Shown here: positions 17,444 to 26,698 of the stretch, one piece after another
Position numbering within the stretch: the first letter of the stretch is position 1
Layout: each line of letters starts with the position of its first letter
Assembly (NCBI RefSeq): GCF_905373215.1
Contig: NZ_CAJPRT010000007.1
Coordinates: 50,760 to 114,759 of the forward strand
Direction: 5' to 3'
Source: an uncultured Campylobacter sp.
GTDB taxonomy: Bacteria > Campylobacterota > Campylobacteria > Campylobacterales > Campylobacteraceae
DNA length: 64,000 bases
The notes under the pieces: generated by a model
Databases searched by the model: none
What the model was told of the DNA's origin: nothing
What the model saw: only the letters and a program-made list of their open reading frames with translations
Position numbers and translations under genes: made by a program

Positions 17444-18928
17444 TTAACCTCTCATCATTATTCTAACGCCGTTTTCGACGAGCATCCAAAAATCGCCTAC
17501 GTGCCATACGCCGAAAATTATCACTAAAGCGCAAAGCAAGATTAGCGGTAAATTTTCAAACAAGCTCATCTCTTTAGCATAAACCACTTCACCTTTAGGC
17601 GTACCGAAGCTCGCTAGATTAAAGTGCGCGAAGTCCGCGATGAAAATAATTACGAGCGCGATCGCAAATAATGCTACAGCTATGTATTGACCGCTGGCTA
17701 TCGCGCCTTTGAAAACGTTAAATTCGCTTACGAATATCGCAAATGCAGGAACACCTACGAGCGAGCAAACCGCAGCACCAAACATTATCGTAGTAAGCGG
17801 AGCGATTTTTACCATACCGCCCATTCTAGTCATATCTTTGTGACCATAAATTCTAGCGATATTACCGGTAGAGCAGAATGCAAGAGCCTTGGTAAAGCTG
17901 TGAGCTAAGCAGTGAAAGATCGCGGCAAGCAAGCCAAAATATCCGCCGATGCCTAGCGCAAATGCAATAACACCCATATGAACGACTGAGTGGTAAGCAA
18001 ACATCCTTTTTACGTCGTGTTGGCGAACAAGGAAAATTCCTGCTATAAATAGCGTGATCGTGCCCGAAATCAGCATAACCGATTGAACGAAGCTGAAATT
18101 CACGGCTTGGGCTGTGACGGCATAGTATCTAAATATCGCTAGCATCGCACATTTTAAAAGCACACCCGAAAGTAGTGCCGAAATCGGAGCCGGACCTTCT
18201 GCGTGAACGTCAGGAAGCCAAGTGTGAGTAGGAGCAAGTCCTGCTTTGGTTCCAAAGCCGATTAGAGCGAATATAAAGATAAGCTTAGCGGCATCTTTGT
18301 TTAAGCCTTTGGCGTGATCCATAATGCTCGTCCAAAGCATCGAAGCCTCGCCGTCGCCTGTGATTTTGAATGTAGCCGCATATAGTAAAACGGTCGCATA
18401 AAGCGCAAACGCTAAGCCGATCGAGCAGATGACGATATATTTGTAACCGCTCTCGGTAGATTTTTTATCTTTATGAATAGCGACCAAAAATACCGATGCT
18501 AACGTAGTGGCCTCTACTGCAGCCCACATAAACGCGACGTTGTTGCAGATAACGCTAAGCGTCATCGTAAAAACGAAAACGTGGCAGAGCGCATAGTATT
18601 TTCTAAGATCGCTAAGATCTAGATGACCGCCCTGTATCTCCCACTTCATATAGGTGGTGGAGTATAAATTTACCAAAAAGCCCGTTACGGCGATTAGCAC
18701 TAAAAATACGCAGCCTAGGCTATCTAGGAATAGAAATTTATCGTATGCGTAAAAAGCCTCAAAGTTGCCGCTGATAAGCTTGCCTACGTTACAGAGGAGC
18801 CCTGCGGATGTAAACCCAGAAATCAAAACGTGTAGCGTGCTTAGGAGCTTGAAATTCTTAGGGCATAAGAATAATATCAGCGCTCCGAGCAACGGAAAAA
18901 TTAATATAAAAGCTAAACTATTCATCAT
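17444..18928 (-). CDS. hyfF: Hydrogenase-4 membrane subunit HyfF (antiporter-like)
   Basis: 494 residues with about 13-14 helices and the NuoL/M/N (proton-conducting) core: VAFMWAAVEATTLASVFLVA, GFGTKAGLAPTHTWLPDVHAEGPAPISALLSG with the conserved Lys and HxxLPxxH-type motif, and FAYHSVVHMG. It is one of two antiporter-like subunits in this operon (the other is HyfB). The start shares an A with the hyfE stop (TAATG). Two adjacent Met codons make the start uncertain by one residue. Confidence 0.93.
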   Translation of the reverse strand: MMNSLAFILIFPLLGALILFLCPKNFKLLSTLHVLISGFTSAGLLCNVGKLISGNFEAFYAYDKFLFLDSLGCVFLVLIAVTGFLVNLYSTTYMKWEIQGGHLDLSDLRKYYALCHVFVFTMTLSVICNNVAFMWAAVEATTLASVFLVAIHKDKKSTESGYKYIVICSIGLAFALYATVLLYAATFKITGDGEASMLWTSIMDHAKGLNKDAAKLIFIFALIGFGTKAGLAPTHTWLPDVHAEGPAPISALLSGVLLKCAMLAIFRYYAVTAQAVNFSFVQSVMLISGTITLFIAGIFLVRQHDVKRMFAYHSVVHMGVIAFALGIGGYFGLLAAIFHCLAHSFTKALAFCSTGNIARIYGHKDMTRMGGMVKIAPLTTIMFGAAVCSLVGVPAFAIFVSEFNVFKGAIASGQYIAVALFAIALVIIFIADFAHFNLASFGTPKGEVVYAKEMSLFENLPLILLCALVIIFGVWHVGDFWMLVENGVRIMMRG

Positions 18929-19572
18929 TAACCCCTTAAATTCGAAGCTTTAGACGTATCAAGTCCGTCATAAGCTTTGTAAAATCTAACCGCCAAAACG
19001 CTCATAATGATAACCGCAAAGATCGCGTCGGTTAAAATTCCAAGCTCGACTAGCTCGTGAGAGTTGTAAGCCATAAGTGCAAGGCTTAGGTGGATGCCGT
19101 TTTCAAATAGGCAGTAGGCTAGAATTTGCTTGATGAAAGAATTTCTTAGCATGAAGCCAAAAATTCCCATCATAAATACGGTTACTGCCGCTATTAGAAC
19201 GATTCTTTCTTGAATAAGAGAGAATTGAAGCAAGATCGGATTGATTGTCATCGCAATCGCTAGCGAAAATCCCATCGCAATAACGGGGCTTACGAAAAAG
19301 CCGCCTACCGGCTCATCCTCGCTGATCACATCCAGCTTTTTAACTAGCCAAAATAAAATTCCTGGCACGAAAATAACCTTCGTAAAAAACGCCACTATCG
19401 CCCAAATTCTAAGCTGCGGCGCATTGAAGTTAGAATACAGCATAAAAAATATGCTTACCAAAAGTAGCGTCTGAATCGCGTAAATTCCGATCGAAAGCTT
19501 TAAATTTCTAAGTCCGAATACCGCGAGTGACGTTACGATCATACAAATTGCTAAAATATCGATACTATTCAT
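18928..19572 (-). CDS. hyfE: Hydrogenase-4 membrane subunit HyfE
   Basis: 214 residues and about six helices; the half ending AYCLFENGIHLSLALMAYNSHELVELGILTD carries the NuoK-like Glu within the membrane. HyfE is NuoK-like and sits between the membrane antiporter-like subunits. It lies 1 bp upstream-coupled to hyfF, and hyfC ends 1 bp before its start. Confidence 0.92.
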   Translation of the reverse strand: MNSIDILAICMIVTSLAVFGLRNLKLSIGIYAIQTLLLVSIFFMLYSNFNAPQLRIWAIVAFFTKVIFVPGILFWLVKKLDVISEDEPVGGFFVSPVIAMGFSLAIAMTINPILLQFSLIQERIVLIAAVTVFMMGIFGFMLRNSFIKQILAYCLFENGIHLSLALMAYNSHELVELGILTDAIFAVIIMSVLAVRFYKAYDGLDTSKASNLRG

Positions 19573-19573
19573 C

Positions 19574-20503
19574 TTAAAATCCTACTACGTAAAGCGTTAA
19601 TGCCGCAAAAGCGATGGCAAGAGCACCGCATGAAATTTTGCGCATGCTCGAAGTCATTCTAAAGCGTGGTCCAAAGTTGTCGATGAAAACGGCTGCTACG
19701 TAAAATACGCCGGTTTTTAGCACGAAGATTATGATCGCTAAAAGCGGATTGCTAAAATTCCACGGCTCAAATATCGTTAGGAATAATCCGATCATCGCAA
19801 ATTGCTTCAAAATAAGCGCCGCTTGCACTAAGCCTAGATCGCTGCCTGCATATTCGCCCAAAAGTCCTTCTTGAAGCTCTTGCTCGGCTTCGGCAAGATC
19901 AAATGGCTTTCTGCCGGTCTCGACATACATACACCATAAAAACGCAATCGAAGCGACAGCAAAGCTTGGAATTTGATAGCCGATCTGACCGCTGCGTACC
20001 ATCTGCTGGATCTCAACTAAATTTGAAGTTCCCGCAGCCATCATTACTACGATTAGGCACATCATCATCACAGGTTCGACAAAAACGGCAAGCATCTGCT
20101 CGCGTCCGCCGCCGGTTGCAGCAAACGGGTTACCGCTATCTATCGAAGCCGCACCGAATACGAAGCGCAAAAGCGCGCCTAGATATAGGATAACGAAAAT
20201 ATCTGAATACGCTCCGAAAAGAGTATCTTTGCTGTATGTAATAGGAATAGCCGCCAAAATCGCCGCCGAAGTAGCGAAAAGGAAAAACGGCGCCCATCTA
20301 AATACCCAGTGGCTGCACGCAGGAACGGTCCTGCCGCGCTTAAAAAGCTTAATAATATCGCGGTAAGTCTGGAAAAAATCGCTTCCTTGTTTCGACTGAA
20401 GCTTGGCTCGAAGTTTTCTCGCCATACCGTCGAAGAGTGGAGCGACTAGGACGATAACCGCGACTTGAAATATCATTAAAAATATAGTTTGTATAGTCTG
20501 CAT
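19574..20503 (-). CDS. hyfC: Hydrogenase-4 membrane subunit HyfC (NuoH-like)
   Basis: 309 residues, eight predicted helices. NuoH/HycD signatures: APLFDGMARKLRAKLQSKQG near the N-terminus, and ETGRKPFDLAEAEQELQEG (about 200-218), the conserved loop that contacts the hydrogenase module. It anchors the soluble arm to the membrane. It ends 1 bp before hyfE, and 10 bp separate it from hyfB. Confidence 0.94.
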   Translation of the reverse strand: MQTIQTIFLMIFQVAVIVLVAPLFDGMARKLRAKLQSKQGSDFFQTYRDIIKLFKRGRTVPACSHWVFRWAPFFLFATSAAILAAIPITYSKDTLFGAYSDIFVILYLGALLRFVFGAASIDSGNPFAATGGGREQMLAVFVEPVMMMCLIVVMMAAGTSNLVEIQQMVRSGQIGYQIPSFAVASIAFLWCMYVETGRKPFDLAEAEQELQEGLLGEYAGSDLGLVQAALILKQFAMIGLFLTIFEPWNFSNPLLAIIIFVLKTGVFYVAAVFIDNFGPRFRMTSSMRKISCGALAIAFAALTLYVVGF

Positions 20504-20513
20504 CTTAAACCTC

Positions 20514-22487
20514 CTAGATCAAGAAATATCCGACGCCCAGTATCGCGCAAAGATAGATTAGGATGTAAAGCGTATATAAATTTGCATAGCCGCTTTGAAT
20601 AATTCCTATCTTATCAGCGATCTTCTTACTCCAATCGATTACCGGTTGATAAATCATCGTCCACCAAATGTCTTGTGGGTGGTTGTGATACTCGATCGGT
20701 CCGAAGTAGCCGTTTTGCTCTATTCTGCGTTTATGACCTCTAAATAACCAGTCCATAATCTTTCTTAAATCGCCGGTAAAAGGACCGCCGGTCATTTGCA
20801 TGCGAGGGCTATATTTAAAGCCGCATGCCCAAGGATCAGTCTCGCGAGGTTTGTCACGATTTGCTTTCATAACCGCTAGGATGATAAACGGAAGCAGCAT
20901 TGTAGAGCACAAAATCACTGCAATAAGAGGAGTTGAGACGATACTTCCCAAAGGCGAAGTGATTGACGAAGCGCCTAGGCTTGCGGCATATCCGCTATTG
21001 GAAGTGATAGAATTTACCGCCTGCATTATGTAATCTACTATGAAGTGCGCGCCTACGCCAAATCCTACGCAGCCTATCATCAAAATGATCATTCCTAAAA
21101 CCATTCCTAATGGGCTTTCTTTCGCATTTTCCCAAATTTTTTCATCCCTTGGGGTTCCTGCGAAGATTACCGCATAAAGCTTAAGGTGCATACCGACCAA
21201 AACGCCGGTAAGTGCAAGAGCGACCACTGCTAAAGAGAAGGCGTATCTAATGAAAATTCCGCTTTCCTTAGCACCTTGAAGCATTCCTTGATAGGTAAAC
21301 CACTCTGAGACGAAGCCGTTTACCGGAGGAAGCGCTGCGATACCCATGATGCCGATAAACATACCGACAGCAGTTAGAGGCATTTTTTTAGCTAGACCTC
21401 CTAGCACATCCATATTTTGCGTATGAGTAGCGTGGATTACTGAGCCTGCGCATAAGAATAAAAGGCCTTTGAATATTGCGTGGTTTACTACGTGGTAGCA
21501 GCCTGCTAAAAATCCGACTGCAGCTAGCGTTACATTGCCTGCTGCGACGCCGTAAATTCCGGTGCCAAGACCCAGCAAGATAATGCCGATATTTTCAACC
21601 GAGTGGTACGCAAGAAGCGCTTTGAAGTCGTGCTGGCACAACGCGTATAAAACGCCGAAAAGCGAGCTGGCTGCTCCTAGGATCAAAACTGCAAGTCCAA
21701 AATAGATGCTTAGCGGCAAAAATAACGTAAATTTAACAAGCGTAAAGAGCGCTACTTTAATCATAACGCCGCTCATCAGTGCAGAGACATTCGATGGAGC
21801 CGCAGGGTGAGCTTGCGGTAGCCAAACGTGAAAAGGCCACATTCCCGCTTTTGAGCCGAAGCCGATCAAAAACAAGATGAATGCTGCTACAGAAGCGCCC
21901 ATAGGCATATTTACTTTTCCCCACTCTGCAAATTCGAAGCTGCCTGCGTAGTTTGCAATGATAAGTAATCCACAGGTGATACAAAATGCACCGATCTGCG
22001 CTATACCTAGATATACCATAACGGCTTTTAGCGTGCCTTTGCCGTCGTTTACTATGATTAGAAATGACGAGATTAGTGTCATAAGCTCCCATAAAACAGC
22101 GAAGCAAAATACATTATCTGCGCTGATGACTAAAAGCATAGATAAGATGAATGTATTAAATAAACATGCAAAAACGCCGATATTTGCCTTTCCGATATAT
22201 TCCTCAGCATAGCTCATACCGTAAACGCTGCTTGCAAAACCTATAAAAACGACTACGAAGCTAAAGAAATTTCCAAGCGGGCTTAAAGCAAATTTTGGCG
22301 CATATAAGAAAGTGCCGCCCAAAACGAAGCTGTCGCTTACGCCCATATTGGCTACGAAATGACACATTGCATAAAAACAGCTGATAGCACCTAATCCAAA
22401 TCCAACCTTAACGGCAGTTTTTGGAGCGCAGTATAAAAGAATACTGATTACTGCACTGACGATAAATAAAGTATAGACGCTTATCAT
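20514..22487 (-). CDS. hyfB: Hydrogenase-4 membrane subunit HyfB (antiporter-like)
   Basis: 657 residues from the ATG at 22487. A longer in-frame start at 22517 is rejected because AAGGAGG sits just before 22487 and the extension is only Arg/Lys-rich. It has the antiporter core (FGSKAGMWPFHVWLPQAHPAAPSNVSALMSG), AYHSVENIGIILLG, and a C-terminal amphipathic-helix region ending with a transmembrane anchor, as in NuoL/HycC. The segment DPWACGFKYSPRMQMT is typical of HycC/HyfB. Its start overlaps the hyfA stop as ATGA. Confidence 0.94.
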   Translation of the reverse strand: MISVYTLFIVSAVISILLYCAPKTAVKVGFGLGAISCFYAMCHFVANMGVSDSFVLGGTFLYAPKFALSPLGNFFSFVVVFIGFASSVYGMSYAEEYIGKANIGVFACLFNTFILSMLLVISADNVFCFAVLWELMTLISSFLIIVNDGKGTLKAVMVYLGIAQIGAFCITCGLLIIANYAGSFEFAEWGKVNMPMGASVAAFILFLIGFGSKAGMWPFHVWLPQAHPAAPSNVSALMSGVMIKVALFTLVKFTLFLPLSIYFGLAVLILGAASSLFGVLYALCQHDFKALLAYHSVENIGIILLGLGTGIYGVAAGNVTLAAVGFLAGCYHVVNHAIFKGLLFLCAGSVIHATHTQNMDVLGGLAKKMPLTAVGMFIGIMGIAALPPVNGFVSEWFTYQGMLQGAKESGIFIRYAFSLAVVALALTGVLVGMHLKLYAVIFAGTPRDEKIWENAKESPLGMVLGMIILMIGCVGFGVGAHFIVDYIMQAVNSITSNSGYAASLGASSITSPLGSIVSTPLIAVILCSTMLLPFIILAVMKANRDKPRETDPWACGFKYSPRMQMTGGPFTGDLRKIMDWLFRGHKRRIEQNGYFGPIEYHNHPQDIWWTMIYQPVIDWSKKIADKIGIIQSGYANLYTLYILIYLCAILGVGYFLI

Positions 22488-23083
22488 TTTGCGCCTCCTT
22501 CTTTTTTGGCGACGCAACTGATTTCGCCGTTTAACACGTCTTTTGCAAAAGCATTAGCCGCATCGTAGTCTATCGCAAAGCCCAATTTATGCTTACCCTC
22601 TTTAGGATCTATCATAATGATAGCGCTAGTTGGGCAAACCTCGACGCATGCAGGACCATTCTCGCGTCCGTTGCATAGATCGCATTTGATGGCGGTGCTT
22701 TTGGCACCCGCTTGGCTTTCGATCTCGAGATAATACTTCGGCTCGACCGCATAATTTACTGACGGCATAAGCTCGGCATTCGAGCTGATCGCGCCATAAG
22801 GACAGGCGAGCGTACACATCTTGCATCCGATGCAAATTTCTTCGTGTAATTCGATATAGTTATTATCGAAGCGAAGCGCACCGGTAGGGCAGACATTTGC
22901 GCATGGTCCGTCATCGCACTGCCTGCACTGCGTAGGCATAACGCCGTAAGCCTGTCTAAGCACGGTAAGTCGCGATTTAGCAAGCTTGCCGCGCTCGTAG
23001 GCACTTGAGTAACAGGCTGCCATGCACGTCGTGCAACCGATACATCGTTTGTAATCGCAGATTACAAATTTATGTTGTTTCAT
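22484..23083 (-). CDS. hyfA: Hydrogenase-4 iron-sulfur protein HyfA (HycB-like)
   Basis: 199 residues with four 4Fe-4S motifs: CIGCTTCMAAC (about 16-26), CRQCDDGPCANVCPTGAL (about 53-70), CIGCKMCTLACPYGAI (about 83-98), and CDLCNGRENGPACVEVCPTSAI (about 134-155). It is the link subunit carrying electrons from FdhF to HyfH. It is the first gene of the operon. AGGAGAAAGG lies just before the ATG, and a candidate -10 is about 57 bp upstream. Confidence 0.95.
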   Translation of the reverse strand: MKQHKFVICDYKRCIGCTTCMAACYSSAYERGKLAKSRLTVLRQAYGVMPTQCRQCDDGPCANVCPTGALRFDNNYIELHEEICIGCKMCTLACPYGAISSNAELMPSVNYAVEPKYYLEIESQAGAKSTAIKCDLCNGRENGPACVEVCPTSAIIMIDPKEGKHKLGFAIDYDAANAFAKDVLNGEISCVAKKEGGAK

Positions 23084-23139
23084 ACCTTTCTCCTTGACTT
23101 AAGGAATTTTAAAAATTTTTTACTAAAAATTTTGGTGTA

Positions 23140-23145
23140 ATTATA
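23140..23145 (-). promoter_or_regulatory. Candidate -10 box of the hyf operon
   Basis: TATAAT on the minus strand, about 57 bp upstream of the hyfA ATG. The dyad at 23167-23182 lies 21 bp further upstream. Confidence 0.5.
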
Positions 23146-23412
23146 TTTAAGTACGTAAAAAAAATCCGTCATTTATCTGACGATATTTGGAATTTATTTG
23201 ATAAATTTGCTTTAAAAGCTTAAATTTAAAAACTAATTTCTTTTTTAAACCGCTTCGTTGATTATTTGCTTTAAAAGTCTAGTATATCAGTATTAAAGTA
23301 TATTTTAAAATTTAAATTACTACTGAAATTACCCCAACTTACTCCTAATTATAATTGAAAAAATTCTTTTAGCTTAAGGCAAAATTTCAATTTTATTTTA
23401 GGTAAGAATTTA

Positions 23413-23418
23413 TATAAT
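23413..23418 (+). promoter_or_regulatory. Candidate -10 box of fdhF
   Basis: TATAAT, 60 bp before the ATG at 23478, in an AT-rich context. Confidence 0.5.
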
Positions 23419-23477
23419 TGTGCCGAAATTGCATATATGGTAATTTTGCATGTTTAGTATTTTCGAAAGGAGAAAAT

Positions 23478-25745
23478 ATGGCGAATAAAGGCAAGGTCAT
23501 ATGCCCTTATTGTGGCACAGGCTGTCAAATCGAGCTGACTGCGGAAGATAATTATATCAAATCCGCAACCGGCGTAAGCGACAACCCCGTAAATCAGGGT
23601 TGTTTATGTTTAAAAGGTTATTACGGATGGAATTACGTAGGCTCTAGAGATAGGCTTACTACTCCGCTAATTCGTAAAAAGAATGGCAAATTTAGTAAAG
23701 ACGGCGATTTGGTCGAGGCTAGCTGGGACGAAGCGCTTGATTTGGTTGCTAAAAAGATGCTCGAGGTTAAAGAAAAATACGGCGCCGACGCGATAGCCGG
23801 AAACTATTCCGCACGCTGTACGCATGAGGATAACTACGTAGCGCAGAAGCTACTTAGAATTTTAGGCACGAATAATATCGATCACTGCGCGCGCATTTGA
23901 CACGCTCCGACTGTGGCAGGTCTTGCCAAAACAATCGGTAACGGAGCGGCTACAAATAGCTTTACTGAGATCGGAACTCACAGTAATTGCATTATGATGA
24001 TCGGCTCAAACCCGGAAAATGGTCACCCGATCGTAGCTATGCATGTTCAAAGAGCGCTAAATAGAGGCGCTAAACTCATCGTAATTGACCCGGTTAAGAC
24101 GGAATTTGCAAATCGCGCAGATATCCACCTCCAGCTTGAGCCGGAGCATAATATCCCAGTCATCAATGCTCTAATTCATGCTATTATCGACGAGGATTTG
24201 GTAAATCACGAATTCGTTGAGAAATACACCAAGGGTTTTGAATATGTAAAAGAGGCGGTTAAGGATTATTCGCCTGAAGCCGTAGCCAAATACACTAGGT
24301 TAAACGCTGAAGATATTAGAAAAGCGGCTAGAATTTACGCTACTACGCGACCTGCGGTTATCACGCACGGCATGGGCGTAACTCACTTCAACCACGGCGT
24401 GGGCGCGGTCTGCGACATTTCAAATTTAATGCTCGTAACGGGTAACGTAGGCGAGCTAGGCAGTGGCGATCTACCGATCCGCGGACAAGAAAACGTTCAA
24501 GGCTGCTGCGATATGGGAATGCTTCCTAACGTATTTACCGGCTATAAAGCCGTAACCGACGAGAGTGCCCGTGATTGGTTTGAGCGCCAGTGGAATTTAC
24601 CAAAAGGTCATCTAAACGGCAAGATCGGCATTCATAAAACCGAAGTGCCTGACGCAATTCTTGATGGTAGGGTAAAATTCTTCTGGACGATGGGCGAAAA
24701 TCCAGTTATGACCGATCCGAACGCAAACCACTTCTTGCGCGCGATTTCGCAGGTAGAGATGTATGTGATCCAAGATATTTTCTTAACCGAGACTAGCCGC
24801 AAAGCAGATGTCGTGCTTCCTGGAGCCTGCAGCGGTGAGAAGGAGGGCACTTATGCTAATGCAGAGCGCCGCGTACAGCATAGCGAGATTGTAGTTGCCC
24901 CTCCGGGACAAGCTAGACAAGACTGGGCTATCATCTGCGAGCTTGCCAGACGCCTAGGTCTAGGGGATTATTTCACATTTCAATCTCCAGAGCAGATTTG
25001 GGAAGAGGTGCGCAGGGTAGCTCCGCACAACTATGGCGGAATGAGCTATTACCGCATCAAAAAATACCACGGACTTCACTGGCCGTGCCCTGATGAGAAT
25101 TCTATGGGTGGACCTGCATTGTATCTTGATAAAAAATTCTTTACCCCGGACGGTAAAGGAAATTTCGTTCCGGTTCTATTTGTGGACGATAAGAGCAAGA
25201 TCGAAAGCGCCAAAGAGGAATTTGCAAAGCGTATGAATATGCCGAAAGATTATCCTGTAATGGCGGGCTCCGTGGACGAGAAGACCGATGCAGAGTTCCC
25301 AATCCAGCTTCTAACTACGCGTAAGGTTTACGAGTACGCAGGAGGCGCGATGACTAGGCGCTCTAAGACCGTCGAGCAGGGCGGCGACGCGATAGGACCG
25401 ATTGCGGAAATGAATCCGAAACTCGCTGAGAGATATGGAATTTCACAGGGCGATTTCATCGTCGCGTGGAGCCGCTATGGCTATATCGCGATCAGGGCAG
25501 ACATCACCGAGTGTATAATGGATGGTATCATTCAGATGTCTTATCACTACTGGGAGAGCTGCTGCAACGAGCTAACCAGCGGCGGCTGGGATCTAATCGC
25601 CAAAACGCCTACGTTTAAGGCAGCGATTCAGATTAAAAAGATCGATGAAGAGGAATTTTTGCGTATCCGCGAGCTTAAGCGCATTAAATTTCAAACCAAT
25701 AAAGTCGTTTACGACGACTTCCACCACCATCCGATTAAATTCTAA
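23478..25745 (+). CDS. fdhF: Selenocysteine-containing formate dehydrogenase H, catalytic subunit FdhF
   Basis: 755 residues when the UGA at 23898-23900 is read as selenocysteine; otherwise it would look like two ORFs. The sequence around it, DHCARI-Sec-HAPTVAGL, matches the active site of E. coli FdhF (CARV-Sec-HGPSVAGL). The N-terminal 4Fe-4S set is CPYCGTGC, followed by NQGCLCLKGYYGW. The molybdopterin domains follow (RGQENVQGCCDMG about 335, GENPVMTDPN, and C-terminal MSYHYWESCCNELT). It oxidises formate to CO2 for the hydrogenase. The start at 23478 (after AAAGGAG) is preferred over an upstream in-frame start near 23418. A terminator follows the stop. Confidence 0.95.
23898..23927 (+). 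promoter_or_regulatory. Selenocysteine UGA and SECIS-like hairpin in fdhF
   Basis: UGA at 23898-23900 is followed 14 bp later by a stem GGCA (23915-23918) / TGCC (23924-23927) with the loop GGTCT. The E. coli fdhF SECIS apical stem-loop also has GGUCU in its loop, with a similar UGA-to-loop distance, which SelB recognises. Confidence 0.85.
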
Positions 25746-25762
25746 GAATTTAATCTTATCCG

Positions 25763-25796
25763 TAGATTCGGGGGCTATGCTTCCGAATCTATTTTT
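25763..25796 (+). terminator. Rho-independent terminator of fdhF
   Basis: TAGATTCGG (25763-25771) pairs perfectly with CCGAATCTA (25783-25791), followed by TTTTT (25792-25796), 18 bp after the stop codon. Confidence 0.88.
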
Positions 25797-26698
25797 AACA
25801 ATCAATTCAAATAATATGAAATTTTTAGCGATCTAGCCGTCTTGCAATATTTTAAAGATCAAAAATTTCAAGAATTTAATAAATTCCGCGGTATTAATAT
25901 GCTTTTGTGGCGTAGTTGCGCTATCGACAAGAGGGTGTGAAATTTATCTGCTATTGCGTTAATAGATGCGGCGGCAGAGACTGGGCATTCGCGATTTATC
26001 AAATCCTAATAAATTAGCCTTAATTAGAGCGGCGCAATGGAGTAAATTTTAAAGATAAGCATGATAATAAGACTATTTTATCGCGACAAATCTTACCAAA
26101 TTACATTATTGATTAAATTTTAACGTGTGCAGGCTGATTTTATGCGAATTAGCCTATATTGTTGCCAAGAAATGCCATAATTTTAATAACGCAAATGCAA
26201 TTTTTGTGATTTTAATATATAAATGCAAAAGGCTCATAGGCTTTTTAAAACGCTAGACGCGGCTTTTAGTCTTAATGGTTGCAAATGCCGGTTTCTAGCA
26301 TAGCTGAGTAGTTTCGCGCTTCGTTTGAAATCAATAAATTTTGATTTTAAAATTTTAGATTTAAAATTCCGAATTCCGTCGTACTTGGAATTCGGAATTT
26401 TTAGAATTTTGTTTTATCGCGTGTTTTTAGCGTTTTATTTTCACGCGGGAGCCCTTTGCTGCGCCAGATCGCGCCGCTTGCGATGTTAAAGCTATTGTGC
26501 CAAAGCTTCTGCCTTTCTTGCGGACGAGATTTATGAACTAGGCTCTGATATTGAAGTTATTGCGCCAAAGCTGCTGCGGCAGAATTCCATCTACTTTATG
26601 CAAAAGTAGTTAAAATTTCTGCCGCTTGCCGCTCCTGAGCTATTTATTGCGCCGGTCTGTTCGTCGCGCCTTAATTTTTATCGCTCGCAGCACCCGCT
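25797..26698. other. Gene-free stretch between fdhF and the TRAP gene
   Basis: About 900 bp without a supported gene. It is AT-rich at first, then changes near 26440 to GCGCCAAAGC-type sequence with a repeated phrase: AAGCTATTGTGCCAAAGCTTCTGCC near 26490 and GAAGTTATTGCGCCAAAGCTGCTGC near 26553. A strong hairpin lies at 26363-26401. Confidence 0.6.
26363..26401. terminator. Long perfect hairpin, possibly a bidirectional terminator
   Basis: AAAATTCCGAATTCC (26363-26377) is perfectly complementary to GGAATTCGGAATTTT (26387-26401) with a 9-nt loop. The arms end in A and T runs, so it could terminate on either strand. It is more than 600 bp from fdhF and 300 bp from the TRAP gene. Confidence 0.55.

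Larger units (their letters stand above)
23084..23477. promoter_or_regulatory. Divergent hyf / fdhF promoter region
   Basis: 394 bp, AT-rich. TATAAT on the minus strand at 23145-23140 would serve hyfA; TATAAT at 23413-23418 would serve fdhF, about 60 bp before its ATG. A perfect inverted repeat CGTCA-N6-TGACG (23167-23182) lies where the hyf -35 should be, and is a candidate operator. Confidence 0.65.

Noticed and set aside
22488..22517. A longer HyfB start with RRQKRRRRK
   Set aside because: The ribosome site AAGGAGG is just before 22487 and the extension lies within the hyfA coding sequence in another frame.
23445..23465. A sigma-54 promoter upstream of fdhF (TGGTAATTTTGCAT)
   Set aside because: The GG and GC are 9 bp apart instead of 12, so the -24/-12 spacing is wrong.
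23418..23900. fdhF as two separate genes or a frameshifted pseudogene
   Set aside because: The break is a UGA exactly at the selenocysteine position of the active site, followed by a SECIS-like hairpin. The upstream in-frame start also gives a non-homologous leader, so 23478 was chosen.
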